This document shows, piece after piece, positions 42,751-54,030 of a DNA stretch of 64,000 bases. The notes under the pieces were generated by a model. That model had not been told where the DNA came from. It saw nothing but the letters and a program-made list of their open reading frames with translations, and did no database searches. Both the position numbers and the translations under genes were made by a program. The stretch's first letter is position 1; every line of letters starts with the position of its first letter. The stretch spans positions 1,550,001 to 1,614,000 of the forward strand of contig CM066295.1 in the NCBI GenBank assembly GCA_033816765.1, written 5' to 3'. This stretch comes from Nothopassalora personata (Eukaryota; Ascomycota; Dothideomycetes; Mycosphaerellales; Mycosphaerellaceae).

Positions 42751-43385
42751 CTACCCCCCCCCCTTCCTCTTCCGCCGCCCCTAGTCCTAGCTCCGCCCTA
42801 GAGCCTATTGTCCTAGCTGTTTTTGTTAGGCTCGTAATAGGAAGTGCCCGAGCTACTCTTCTTTATTGTCTAGCCCCGCCGACGCCGAGACGAAGTATTA
42901 TTACCTACGTAAGTATAAGGTTTACTATTGTCTACTAAGTAACAATAGCTATTGTTATATGTGAACAATAGGAGCCTAGAACATATCTTTAGGTTCTCGT
43001 TCTCTTTTTCTTTCTTTCTTTTCCTTATTACCTACCGTACGCGTAAGTCGCCCCTCCCCTCCCCCCTAGCTAAGCTTCTCTAGCCTTAGGGGTATACGTT
43101 TACGTATCTTATACCTATCGCTTAGGGAGACGAAATTTTCCCTACGGGTTCCGATAGATACTAATAGTATACCGTAAATAGAAACTACTACTACTATATC
43201 TCCTATTAATACTATTAAGTAAGTCCGAATAAATTGCTATAGGGACCGATACATTCTAACTAGAACCTAGCATAAAATAGCCTAACGCCGTATTTACTAC
43301 GTCCCCTACGCCTCTACTAGCGTAGACTACGTCTCCTAGTATATAAGTACCGGTTCCCGTCTTATTCCTATCGGGGTCCGCTAAT
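42751..43385. other. E1 polypurine tract and unassigned 5' part of the antisense gene region
   Basis: The CTACC/C-run/TTCC tract at 42751-42775 is the polypurine tract in minus sense. Further right lie intron-like signals on the plus strand (GTAAGTCC ... TTCTAACTAG), which may belong to upstream exons of the antisense gene. I cannot fix the exon structure. Confidence 0.35.
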
Positions 43386-44942
43386 TATCGGTAGGGCGCA
43401 ACCGCGCGCGCCTACTAGGCCTATAATACTAATCGTAAGCATTGTAAGGACATGTATGTACTACGCGGACCCCGAAGGAAAATTATCGCTAACCGCGCGT
43501 TTTGGGCCGGAGCTCGCCTACGCCGCCGTCGTCCTATAGAGAGCGCCTTCACGCGGCGGACGACGTAAGTATCTTCGTTACGACGAAGAGAAACTAAGAC
43601 TCTCTCTCTCGAAAAATACAAGCCTACTCGACTCGAAACAAGAAAAGACAGGTCGGACGAACCGAACGAACGAGATACGCTCAAAATCTACAAACAAGAA
43701 CTCCGGAACTGCGAGAAGGGAAAGCGACGTACATAGCGTACACGTCGCTCGAACAACGAAGGCGCTGTCTACCTGTCGTCCCGGCAAACCACGTAAACTG
43801 CCGGCTGGAACCAAGAGAGGCGTTTAGGGGCGCAAACCACGTATACTGCACGGCTGGAACCAAGAGAGGCCGAGGGGGGGACGACAGCGAGGCCACTGCG
43901 ACCGAGGAGCTACACTCGAGACCGGAGAACGCGACTGGATTGAAACAGAGGCAACGGGTGTTTCTTGGGATTTTGCTCGGTGCGTACGGGTACGGCCGGC
44001 TTGGCTTTTTAAAACAAGAACGAGACACGGGCGCAAAACTTGTCTCGCCCGGGGCAAGGCGACAAACCGCAATTCTCGACAAGACACGACTACCGGGTAC
44101 GCGCGTACTACGCCGCAATATATTCGATTTACGGTTCGAATAGCGAGCGTTGCTCGCATCTTTTAAGGAGTTTTTACGTCCGGGGTACGACGGGGCTTTT
44201 CTCCTTCTCTCAAATTTTGGTCTCGTTCTCGAGACCCGTGTTGCATAGTCTTTGACTCAAATAGCACGTTAATGGAATAATCAATCAATAATCAATCAAT
44301 CGCCTACGCCGCCTATACTAAGTAGACCCGCGCTACTAACTAGAACCGCGCGTAAGTATCCTCCCTAGCGTCCTCCGCGACTTTTCTACCGGCTTACGGT
44401 CTTTTAGCGACGACGCCCGTACTAAGCTCCGCGCCGTCCTTAAAGCCTAGAAGGCTTTAAAGCCTCTCTAGTATACTAGCGTACTCTCCCGGTAAGTTTC
44501 CCCGGCCCCCGCCTCTTTATACGCGCTTACCGATCTTTTTAGTACGGTCGCCGCTAAGGTTATAGGTACTATAGCTAATGCCTAGCTTACCTTTAAGTAG
44601 ACGTATATACTACGGGCCCTATTATAAAACTATCGCTAACTAACTCTTTAGTCCCGGGGGCGCCCTACGCGACCTCTAGCTAGGCTAGCGCCGCGTACGT
44701 TAGGCCTCGGCCTCCTCTAACTAGCCTTCGGGCACCCTCGTCTTTCGCGCGGGCCGCGACCGGGCTATTATAGTATGTAGCTATCTTAAAAGGGATCGGG
44801 CTCCGCTACTTTTACGGCGGACGCCGCTAAAATAAAACGCTCTTAAACTTACCTATACCTTCTTACTTCTCTCTATCTCCTAAAAAGACTCCCTAACCTA
44901 AAAGAACGCCTACCTTTTCCTAAACGCCGGTATCTACGCTAA
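43386..44942 (+). pseudogene. Antisense gene of E1 (partial model), zinc-cluster-like
   Basis: With the SINE-like insertion (and one 14-bp duplication copy) removed, one plus-strand frame runs 43386-43527 plus 44314-44942, ending TAA at 44940-44942. Most internal stops are TAG/TAA that suit former Gln/Trp. Near the start, Tyr/Cys codons at 43386, 43413, 43422 and 43443 give C-X8-C-X2-C-X6-C after undoing RIP, the same as the last four Cys of the D1 antisense protein. The first two Cys would lie in an upstream exon not located. It is tail-to-tail with the E1 chromodomain. The start codon is not identified. Confidence 0.45.
43528..44299 (+). mobile_element. SINE-like retroposon, copy 2 (772 bp), plus strand
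   Basis: Flanked by the 14-bp duplication TCGCCTACGCCGCC (43514-43527 and 44300-44313). Starts GTCGTCCTATAGAGAGCG and ends in a longer AATAATCAATCAAT tail than copy 1. The body is nearly identical to copy 1, one visible difference being an extra A near 44010. It is not RIP-mutated although it sits in a RIP-mutated host. A GGTTCGAAT string at 44133-44141 resembles a B box but lies far from the 5' end. Confidence 0.75.
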
Positions 44943-46979
44943 ATCCCTAGTAATCCTTACCTTTTCGCCTTTTCCCCCTTCTTTTCGTATCCTATGCCTC
45001 CTTCGGTCCGTTATACGTTATTAGGTTACTATATTTCCTCTCGAAGTTATCCGCGGCTGCTATGTCCGCGAGGTACCCTAATAGTTCCTATATAGGGTTA
45101 TAGTATCCGGTCTATTTTACTAGGACTTCGCGTACTCGGCCTCTACCTCTAACCGTAGTTCTAGCGTAAAGGATCTCTTCTACCTACTACTCTTCGTAAG
45201 ACTTAATTATAATAGGGTCCGGCTATTTATTATCGATCTCTTATCTAGGTAAGGGGTCTTAGCTTATAGGTCGTAGTAAGTTAGGATAGAAGACCGGGTA
45301 GATCCCGTCGGGGATCCTAGATAAGCGTATAGACAACGGTAAGATTACTTCTACTACCGTATACTTCGCGTGTCTATAGTCGAGGCTCTTCTTTAGTCGT
45401 ATAGTAACATAGTTACGTAGATCTAGCTAAACTTTATCGCCTACACGATAGATTAGTACGGGCTTCCTACCCCGGTTAGCGTAGTCCTCCTATTTTTAGG
45501 CGGCTTCCGCTATACTCGCCTAATATAGGTCCGTAATCTTTTATATCCTTTCTACGAATAGCGTTACCCGTTACGCGGCGTCTAACTAAGAGGTCTCTAG
45601 ATCCGGTTATAACTAAACGGGTAATAGTGCCTCGTATCCGTATACCGCGAAGAAGGGGCTTATTCCTAGCCTAGCGTAATACCGCGCGTTTAGAGTAAGT
45701 TGCGTCGTAGGGAGCTAGCGTTTCTAGTCGGACTGCTTATAGTTAATATAGTTACGAAGGTAAGCCTAGACTTCCTAGTTTAATCGTTCCGGGCCTCCGT
45801 TAGTTTATAGGTCGTAGGCGGAGCTAAGCCTCTATTTTACACCGGTTAAACGATAGAAGGTCCTCTAGAAGATACTCGTCTAGTTAGTACCCCGGTTACT
45901 CGTAATAGCTTAAGGGAGGCTATAGTATCTTACCTAGTAGTCTAAGAACTTTTTAGCGTAGTCCTCGGCTTTTATAGTAGGTATCGCTTCTAAAACGACG
46001 GTCTTACTTAGTCGATCCTTAATTACCTAGAGGCAAGTGTTCCCTTACGACTCGGGCATGTCCGTTATAAAATCTATCGAGATCTCCTAGAAGAATCGGT
46101 CGGGGACCGGTAAGGGTTATAGGAGGCCGTGTTTTTATTCTCTCTATACCTTATTCCTACCGTAGTAGTTATAGTTCCTTAAAAACTGCCTTACGTACTT
46201 AGACTATAGGGGCTAGTAGAAGTTACGACTTAGTATCGATACTATAGAGTCCCGGCTAGGGTAGCCGTACACCGGTGAATCGTGCACGGATTAGATTAGC
46301 TTAGTTCGAAGGGTGTCGTTCTATAGAATCGCTGTATCCGCCTCCTTATAGTCGGACTCCGTAGAACTAGGAGCTCTAGGCACCTAAATCCTACCGCGGT
46401 AGCGAAGATACCCGTTACGGTCGATACTATAGTTACCTACTTGCACCTTAAGTTTTACCTCGCTAGGGAGTAAACGCGCTCCTACCTTAATCGCGCGGTG
46501 TACCGCTTAGAACGTACTATCCTTCTCGATAGTTCTTTCCTAGAGGTTGTTTAGCTCTTAGTCTTAGAAGGGTCCCTATAGTGCGCCCGGTAAATCCGCC
46601 TCTTCTATAGCGGATAGCCCTTCGAACTACGTAGCTAAGATTTATACTAACGAAACCTTTATAGTAGAGCTAGCGTCTACTACCTTCGAGCTCGGCTAAT
46701 TCTTTACGATATCCGGTTTAAGAAATCTGCGATACCGTAATAACTTGTCGTCCTACCTAAGCGTGTCCTACTCCCTTCGAGAAAGGGCATCCGGTATAAT
46801 CGCCTCGGTGCCCGGCCTATACACTAGTGAAAACTAGAACTTTATAACTTCCTTAACCTACCGGATCTACCGTTCGGAGAGCTGTCTCTTCGTTATAAAG
46901 TATTCTAGGTTCTTATAGTCCGTCTAGATTATAAAGGGCCTATATGTTTTTAACTCGGGAGCCTATTCCTTAAGATAGG
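44943..46979 (-). pseudogene. pol: E1 pol remnants: RNase H, integrase, chromodomain
   Basis: Minus strand, RIP-mutated. RNase H near 46740-46930 reads x-T-D-Y-K-N-L-E-Y-F and R-P-G-T-E...D-A-L-S-R-R. Integrase: first Asp at I-D-F-I-T-D-M-P (about 46075), D-R-L-S-K, second Asp region S-N-R-G-T-N (about 45890, Asp now Asn by TG to TA) and the Glu in G-G-P-E-R-L-N (about 45785). Chromodomain near 45050-45200: E-E-I-L-Y-A-R...V-L-V-K-x-T-G-Y-Y-N-P-I-x-E. Truncated at its N-terminal side by D2. Confidence 0.75.
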
Positions 46980-47384
46980 TGTTACGGAATGATTCCTATA
47001 GACCCTAGAATTATAATAATAAGACGAACACGTAACTTATCCTACCTAAGCGCTTAGACTTAGAGCGATTAGACTGCTTATACTTAGACTAATTAGACTA
47101 CTCGTGCTTAAAATAATTAGACTAATTACCGAGATCTACGAATCTCCTTTATATTTAGGAACGCTAAGAACCCCTTATAGTTTCGAGGCGTTTAACTTAC
47201 TATTTAATATTACTATTTAGAATGTACTATAACCTAACCTCTACCTTACTACTACTTAGTCTTTATAAGATAAGATAGCTACTACTTTATTACTCTCCCT
47301 CGACTTCCTATCGGCCCGAGAATAAACCCGATTAAGCTTGTCTTCTTAACTTGTAATATTATTAGGTTATACTAAACCTAATAG
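46980..47384 (+). repeat. 5' LTR of D2
   Basis: The end is placed by alignment to D1: CTAATAG then CTTTAAACTCCC, against AATAACA then CTTTAAACGCCC in D1. The primer-binding site at 47387-47395 pairs with LTR 47187-47195 at 8 of 9 bases. Confidence 0.65.
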
Positions 47385-47439
47385 CTTTAAACTCCCTCTA
47401 CGATAGGAGACCGATAGAGTAAACGGGGAACACCCGCCC

Positions 47440-48390
47440 CTAGTAAAGTAAGTAGAGCCCGACGACCTTAGACCGCGAACGATGCTATTAATGCCTTAGC
47501 TACTTATATAGGTAATAACACCCTTAAGGTTAGTAAGCTAGAATACTACTATAGCGACCGAGACAAGTTCGACACTTAGGTCTCTTAAATAGATATGTAC
47601 TTCTTATTTAACTCTATGCCTAAGAACCTTAAGCCTATCTTTACTACTACCTTTTTAAGAGGACGAGCATAGTATTAGGTTAAACTGTTCCTTAGGAAAT
47701 ACCTAGATAGTAACGGAGAAGACAATGCCGACGGAATCTTTAGGTTATATAACTATCTTAAGCATACTATAAAGAGCGTCTTTAGTGTCTCTAATAAGAT
47801 TACTACTACCGTTCGTGTCATTTAGCATTTAACCTAGAAGACATCTACTACCAAATATACTACTAAATTCTATGAATACGCGTAACTTACCGATTAGGAC
47901 GACGAAGCACTTTAAGTTATGTACCGGAGAGGACTAAAGGAGTATATTAAGGACGAGTTAATAAGGGACGGTCGGAAGATCGATAGCTTAGGCGACCTCG
48001 TTAGAGTTACGATTAATCTTAACGATAAGCTCTACGAGAGAGCTATAGAACGACGATACGACTCTAAAGTATCCGGAAAGGCTAGATACATACTAGGCTA
48101 TAATAACCGTAATAGAGGCTTCTACGACAACTATAATAATAAGCCTAGGGACAAACCGTACTACGGACTATAGCTAATAGAACTCGACGTTACTAAGAAA
48201 GGTCGTAAGATTAGGAACAGCAACGGGAATAGAGCATCCCGGAGTTCGAAAGAAATACAAACTTACTACGGATGTAGTAAACCTAGCTACCTAGTAAGGG
48301 ACTACCGCGGAAAGAATATAGTGCGCCGTAAACAGTTTAACATAATACAAACCCGAACTAGTAAATCTAAGAGTAGCGTTAGATCTTGAG
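47440..48390 (+). pseudogene. gag: D2 gag, RIP-mutated
   Basis: Ty3-type Gag in one plus-strand frame with TAG/TAA at Gln/Trp sites; the piece 47919-48173 is still open (84 codons, MYRRGLKEYIKDEL...). Shared features with TR-GAG Gag: F-L-R-G-R-A near 47655, and a degraded zinc knuckle Y-Y-G-C-S-K-P-S-Y followed by K-N-I-V and F-N-x-I near 48265-48350. Confidence 0.75.
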
Positions 48391-48444
48391 GAGATACCGA
48401 CTATACTCGGAGAGTAGGGGAGAGAGCTAGTAATAGAAGTACGA

Positions 48445-48640
48445 TATTAAGGGATGTCGTAATATATAGTACGCCTACGACCTACTAGTCGTAGATGAAC
48501 TAATTCTTACCTTTTGTTTAAGGCGCATCGCGCGTCGTAAGGTGTACGTATACGTGTTACGTGCGGCTTAGTAGCCGGTCGCGACCGTATATTATATATA
48601 AGGCTACATGTAAGGGTTAGCTACTAGGCTACCCCTTATA
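48445..48640 (-). repeat. 3' LTR of C2
   Basis: 196 bp; starts TATTAAGGG and ends TTATA, both termini RIP-mutated. Confidence 0.9.
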
Positions 48641-49572
48641 ATTGCCTCCCCTCCCGTGCGAGCTATCCTTAGCTCGCTAGTTACTACGTAGAGGTTCCTA
48701 CGTACTTCTAGAACTATAGTTACTATGCGGCCTATATACGGGTTACGTACGTGTCGTTATGTAGGTATAGGTAAGTAAGGCTTAGTTACTATACCGACGT
48801 AGCTAGTTAGGGGTATGAAACTCTAGCCTAACCTAGCCCTATTCTCCTAGTACGTTCCCTAGCGTACTACCTCCGTTATACTACTACTACGTACCCGTAC
48901 CGCACCCTTACCGTAAGCGCCTCGCTAGCATTATTATTATTATGTCTAACGGGCCCTCCTCGCCTCCGTCCTCTAGCCGCTCCGCCTCCTCCCGTAGTAT
49001 TAGTAGCGATAGTACTACTAGCACCTTAGAAGACGAGCGCCGCTAGGCGGCTCTAGTACGCGACGCACCTAGAACGCCTAGTAGTCGTAAGCAACTAGCA
49101 TCCCCCTCGTAGCTACTAACGCCCTCGCCCGCTACTAAGCTCTCGCTAAGGATTAATATATATATACGGTACCTCCTATACTTCGTTAAGGGTAAGTCTC
49201 TACGCGCGCCGCCTACGATTCGTATACTAACCACTTACTAGACGAAGCCGATAACTATAATAGTGTTACTACCGGCGAGCTCCTAAAGAAGTGCGGCCGC
49301 TGTAGGCGTAATAGACATAAGTGCGAGCCTAACACTAGCTATGCTATCGCCTCGCTAGTAAGCCGCCTACGCGCCGCGCGCTCCTAGCGCGACTTCCTTA
49401 CGGCTATAATAGGCTAGGCGCCTATAGACCTCTAGTAGTAGGAGCTAGTAGAGTAGATCCGCCTATGTGCCTAGCTAGGTAACGACATTACGGAGGTAAG
49501 TCGCTACTTCGCTCCTACGAGTCGACTACTACTCGCGGGGGGGGGCTCTAGTGCGTCTCCTATGCTTCGGCT

Positions 49573-49973
49573 TATTATTGTCTCGTTCTAGGGCTAGTCT
49601 TAAAAGAGAGATAAGTTAAGTCACGTAGCGGTATTATTCTTTAGAGAGGCTAAAGCAAGCTAAGCGAAGATAAATAATAGGAATAAGAGTTGTATTCCAA
49701 TTAGTAAGATAGTAATATAAGTTGAACGCATTAGAACCATAAGGGTTTCTAGCGTTCCTAAATACAAAGGAGATTCGCGGCGCTAAGCCTATAGCTTAGT
49801 ATAATCACCTTAATCAGTCCTACTAAGCATACTGATTACACTAATTAGTCCGTGAAGTGATCAGTGTCACGTGATCAGTGTCACGTGCGTCTAGATAATT
49901 AGTATTACGTGTTTCTAAGTGATTAGTATTTCGTATGTCTAGTCGGGGCTGCCGTTTAGACCGAACCGTAACA
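49573..49973 (-). repeat. 3' LTR of D1
   Basis: 401 bp. It keeps CA at sites such as GATCAGTGTCACGTGATCAG (49859-49878), where the other LTR reads GATTAGTATTACGTGATTAG, so RIP is visible between the two LTRs of one element. Confidence 0.92.
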
Positions 49974-50064
49974 CTATCCCCCTTCTAGCCTAGCTTAGTC
50001 CCTTAAGCTTACTTATAACGAACGGTATTCTCTATGTATTCGCGTATGGCTTCTTCCCTTTGCG

Positions 50065-50622
50065 ATGCCTATCTACTAACGCCCTTCTAGCACTATCCGT
50101 CGCCGCCGTCTCTACGAGTTCGTTAAATCCGCGGGAGAAGTTATAGTTAAGAAATGCTTAACGTATAAAAAGCATAGTCGCGTGTGCAAGGTGTACATTC
50201 GTTCCGGGAAGTGTAGTAAGTGTCTTCGTCGCGGCTAAAGGTGCGATGTAAGAGTAACTTAGTCGGAGTTTAAGAGGTTAGTAGAGGAGAAGGCTCGTCT
50301 TCGTTAGAAAATCTAGGAGTCTCGGTCCGCTTAGGAGGAGGCGATGGGGGTTTATAAGAAGGCTCTCGAGGACCTAAAGATTGCTCGCGCGCGCGAGGAG
50401 CGCTTACGTTAGTAGATGGATCTAGTAGATCGTCGTGCCGAGGAGGCGATTTCCATTAAGGAAAGGGAGATCGAGGAGTAAGAGATAGAAGAGGCTTCTT
50501 TACTTCCTTCGGATATCCCTTATGAGGGTCTAGCTCTCAACTTGTCACTAGGCACATAGGGTGCTATTAAGGGTCTCGGTAACGAGTTCTAGGAGGTACC
50601 CGAACTACTCCCTACTAGTTAA
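50065..50622 (+). pseudogene. Antisense gene of D1: Zn(II)2Cys6-type protein
   Basis: One plus-strand frame from ATG at 50065 to TAA at 50620-50622, about 185 codons, opposite to pol. After a basic R-R-R-R-L-Y-E-F segment comes K-C-L-T-Y-K-K-H-S-R-V-C ... G-K-C-S-K-C-L-R-R-G-x-R-C-D-V. With the one TAT read as a former TGT, the spacing is C-X2-C-X6-C-X8-C-X2-C-X6-C, a textbook Zn(II)2Cys6 pattern. A long charged coiled coil follows (about 50260-50490), then an acidic tail. Internal stops are TAA/TAG at Gln/Trp positions. It is homologous to the TR-GAG antisense protein (28184-28801) in order and position, and tail-to-tail with the pol chromodomain. Confidence 0.72.
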
Positions 50623-50639
50623 CTTATAGGTCTTTGTTT

Positions 50640-53620
50640 TTCTTATAATATTCTCGGATCTTTTATTAATAGTTTTGTAGGTTCTTTTCTAGTTCCCAGG
50701 TATTTTCTAATTCGTCGTATCCTTTCTATTTAACAAGGTATCGCTAACCTTTCTTGTCTAGGATTCTTTCGACTTCAAATTCGTTTTCTGCTTCCGGTTC
50801 AAAATAGAAGCTCTCCTAGCAGGGTGTTTCGGCGTCTGCGGGTTCTAACTTAGAGATATAGAAGACTAGGTGGATTCTTACGTCTAGTAGTAGTCGTAGG
50901 CGGTAGTTAACTAGTTCTATAACTTTGTCGATAAAAAATAGTCCGACCTTAACGTAATCCAGTTTCTTAGTCTGTCTTCTTGTTCTCAAGTTTTTTATAA
51001 GGAGATAGACCTTATCCCCCTCTTTTAGTAGAGGTGCCATTTTTCTCGTATCCTGCCGTTATTAAGATAGTTTGTGTTATGCATCTTCGATCGCCTTGCG
51101 TGTTTCTTTATACACTTCCTTAAGAGTATCCGTCGTTACGATTGCTCTTTCGGCTTATAGGTAGGATCTAGGTGTTCTAAATAGGTTAGGATCTTTACTA
51201 AAGTTCGCATAAAATGGTGTCGTTGAAGTTGTCTCTAATTTGTGGTTGTTTAGTGCAATCTGCGCCATTAGCAGTAATGAGACCTAGTTGTCTTATGCAT
51301 AATTAATGTAGTGTCGTAGGTATTGTTCTAGCGTTTAATTTATCCTTTCGGTTTGTCCGTCTATTTCCGGATGATATGCTGTTAATAGCTTATGTTTAAT
51401 TCCGATCGTTCCTATAAGCGTCTTCTAGTAGTTTAATGTAAATAGCTTATCTCTATCCGTTATAAACGCTTAAGGGAATCCGTAGTATCGGATAAGTCTA
51501 TCTAGTACGAGGTATCCGAGCTACTCTACATTGTACGTTTCTAATGTAGGAATGAAGTGTGCGTATTTCGTAAGTCTATTAACTATAACTAGTATTATGT
51601 CGTATAGTTGTTTCGTAACTTAATCTCTTAACGGTAGGAGTTTCGTAATAAAGTCTATTATGACTTCGTCCCATAGTTTCGTCGGTAGTGTCCTAAACTA
51701 TAGGTGACCGTATTTTGCATGTCTCGTAGCCTTGTTTCGTTAGCAGTGTACGTATTGTTTAATGTAGCGTAATACCTTAAGTCTCATTTATAGGAATGAG
51801 AAGCTGCGCTGTATTAGGTCCATTGTTTTTAAAGTTCTAGGGTGTCTATAAGTTAGTCCGTCGTAATGTTATCGTATGCATTCTTCTTCTCGATCCTTAG
51901 GTACTTAGTATTTTCCTTACGATATAGGGAATTGTTCGTCCCTATCGCCTAATATCCGTACGATGTTATTGAATTCTCTTATGTTAGCACTAAGACTTCC
52001 GTCGGGGTTCGTCTTTAATATCTTATGTTACACTGGTTCTTTTTCTTCTATATAGTCGCTTCTTCGGCTTAGCGCGTCGGCGCGGCTATTCTCTCGTCCT
52101 AGAGTATATTTAATTTCGAACTTATACTGTCCTAGTAGCTCCGACTAGCAGGCTTGCCTTCGGGTAAGTTCTTTCGTCGTCGTAAAGTACGTAAGATTCT
52201 TATAGTTAGAAAGAATCGTTAACTTTGGTAGGCCCTCGACATATATTCTCTAATGTTGCATAGTAGTAACAATGGCTAGAAGCTCTTTGTTATAGATGTC
52301 GTAGTTCTGTTCCGCTATAGTCATTTTCCGGGAGTAATAGGCTACTAGGTGTCTCTATCTATCGTGTGTCTACGTTAGACACGCGCCTATTGCTATATTA
52401 GACGCATCGGTCTCGATATAGACTTCCTTACTACTATCGAATAATCGAAACGTAGGGGCTAAAGCGCATTGTTCCTTAAGTTTCTTAAATGCTTTAGTCT
52501 ATTCCTTTCCCCATTTCTAAGTGACGTCCTTTCTTATAAGCATCGTTATTAGTACTGCTATTTTCGCGTAGTCCTTAATGAATTTCCGGTTATAGTTCGC
52601 TAGTCTAAGGAATGATTGTACGTCCTTAACTGTTTTTAGTTCTAGCTACTCTCTAATTAACTATGTCTTCGCAGGGTCGATCGTTATCCCTATAGTGCTA
52701 ATAATAAAGCCTAAGAATTTAACTTCTTTCTTATGGAATTCGCATTTCTCGGGTGCCGTCTTGAATCCTAATTGCGTAAGTCGTTCGAAGACGTCCTAGA
52801 CTTGTTTTATGTGTTCCTGTAGGGATCCTTTTATATAGACTAGTATGTCGTCCATGTAGGCGATAACGCATACGTCGAGTAGGTCTCTAAGTGTTTCGTT
52901 TACAAGGTCCTAGTAGGATGCGGGTGCGTTAGTTAATCCCATTAGTATAACTAAGAATTCGTAGAGTCCGTATCTTATTCTAAAAGCGGTTTTCTATTCT
53001 TCTCCTTCTACTATTCGTATAGTATAGAAGGCATCTCGTAGGTCAATCTTCGTATACTAGTCCAATCCGGTTAATCTGTCTTATGCTTCTTCGATGTTAG
53101 GTAGCGGGTATCGGTTCTTAATCGTAATCTCGTTTAACTTCCTATAGTCCTATACGAGTCGTAACTTCCCGTTTGCTTTTAGAACGAACATGTATAGAGT
53201 TCCTACACTTAAGGTGGATCTTCTTATCTATCCTTTAGCTAGCTTCTCCTTTAGCTATTCTCGTAGGGTCTATAGCTCTTTCTTAGACATTTAATATAGG
53301 GGTCCCTATAGAGGCTCTTTCCCTAGCTAAATGTTAATCTTATAATCCCATAGGCGGTGCTTAGGTAAGGCGGTTTTACCTCTCTCCTCTTTAAAGAGTC
53401 GCGACTACTTGCGATACTCCTTAGGAATACTTAACTCTAAGATGTTAGTATTCTTCGATAGTACGTTACTTCTATCACTTCTAGTAACTTCGTAACCCGG
53501 CGGCCCTACGCTAGTGTCTATCCCGGTCGAAGGTAGTTCTTCTATCCTTCTATTTGGCGTAAGCTATATCTCGTTTAGCTGTTTCCTTGCCTTATCTACT
53601 AGTGAACGCTACTACTACGT
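50640..53620 (-). pseudogene. pol: D1 pol: RT, RNase H, integrase, chromodomain
   Basis: Minus strand. RT near 52840-53230 (M-F-V-L-K-A-N-G-K-L-R, K-N-R-Y-P-L-P, intact Y-M-D-D at 52847-52858), RNase H near 52180-52470, integrase near 51380-51960, open GPY/F-like piece 50816-51040 (G-D-K-V-Y-L-L...K-L-D-Y), chromodomain near 50660-50790 (F-E-V-E-R-I-L-D-K-K-G...Y-L-V-K-x-K-G-Y). Fewer stops than in C or E. Confidence 0.8.
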
Positions 53621-53623
53621 AGG

Positions 53624-53941
53624 CTAAATGTCGACAACGCAATCGCATTCCCTAAATGTGAGTACTCCTCTTCTCCAGTCGATTACTGGATTGTGCTTTC
53701 TCAACCAAGGCATACCTAATACTATGTCATGACTGGCCATATCAGTGACATCCAAGGTAATATTCTCGTGGTGCTGTTGGATAGCCAGTGGCAATGGTAT
53801 CGTCTCCCATTCCACGCTAGGTAACGATGATCCGTTTACCGCGATCAACTCGTAACCCCATTTCTTCTTTAGGGTAGCTAACCCGTTTCTTCTTGTGAAA
53901 GACTCGGAGATAAAATTCCCCGCTGCTCCTGAGTCGATCAT
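53624..53941 (-). CDS. D1 protease segment, unmutated patch
   Basis: 105 intact codons of retroviral-type aspartic protease: active site M-I-D-S-G-A-A-G-N-F, flap region, and I-V-L-G-M-P-W-L-R-K-H-N-P-V-I-D-W. CA and TG are normal between about 53634 and 54030 but depleted on both sides. The D2 counterpart (about 62990-63310) is fully RIP-mutated. It is a fragment of pol, not a stand-alone gene. It may be a gene-conversion tract from an intact copy, or a stretch RIP missed. Confidence 0.85.
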   Translation of the reverse strand: MIDSGAAGNFISESFTRRNGLATLKKKWGYELIAVNGSSLPSVEWETIPLPLAIQQHHENITLDVTDMASHDIVLGMPWLRKHNPVIDWRRGVLTFRECDCVVDI

Positions 53942-54030
53942 GACACTAGTCTTGTGTCCGTTGACGATTGCTTGTGTCTGGAAAACTGTGTTTGATGTCG
54001 ATGCGTGAGCCTGAATATTGCATAACTCCC

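Larger units (their letters stand above)
42589..46979 (-). mobile_element. E1: RIP-mutated chromovirus, 3' part, minus strand
   Basis: The 162-bp 3' LTR (42589-42750) is followed by a polypurine tract (plus-strand C run from 42753), then an antisense gene on the plus strand, then minus-strand pol read backwards (chromodomain, integrase, RNase H). It is broken at 46980 by D2, and its 5' half is outside the window. A SINE-like copy lies inside. E1 is itself inserted in B. Confidence 0.8.
46980..48444 (+). mobile_element. D2, left part: 5' LTR and gag, plus strand
   Basis: 5' LTR 46980-47384 (405 bp, TGTTACGG...), diverged from the D1 LTR (401 bp) but sharing the stretch CTCCTTT-TATTTAGGAACGCTA. 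The gag region follows. The element is split by C2 (duplication TACGA/CACGA at 48440-48444 and 61956-61960) and resumes at 61961, running off the right edge. The unbroken version of the split site is in D1 (minus strand, 55002-55006). Confidence 0.8.

Noticed and set aside
43681..44118. 145-codon minus-strand frame in SINE-like copy 2 as a gene
   Set aside because: A one-base indel cuts it to 97 codons in copy 1, it is antisense to the tail, and it shows no domain.
44133..44141. Pol III B box in the SINE-like element
   Set aside because: GGTTCGAAT fits only in part and lies about 600 bp from the 5' end, unlike an internal SINE promoter; no A box seen.
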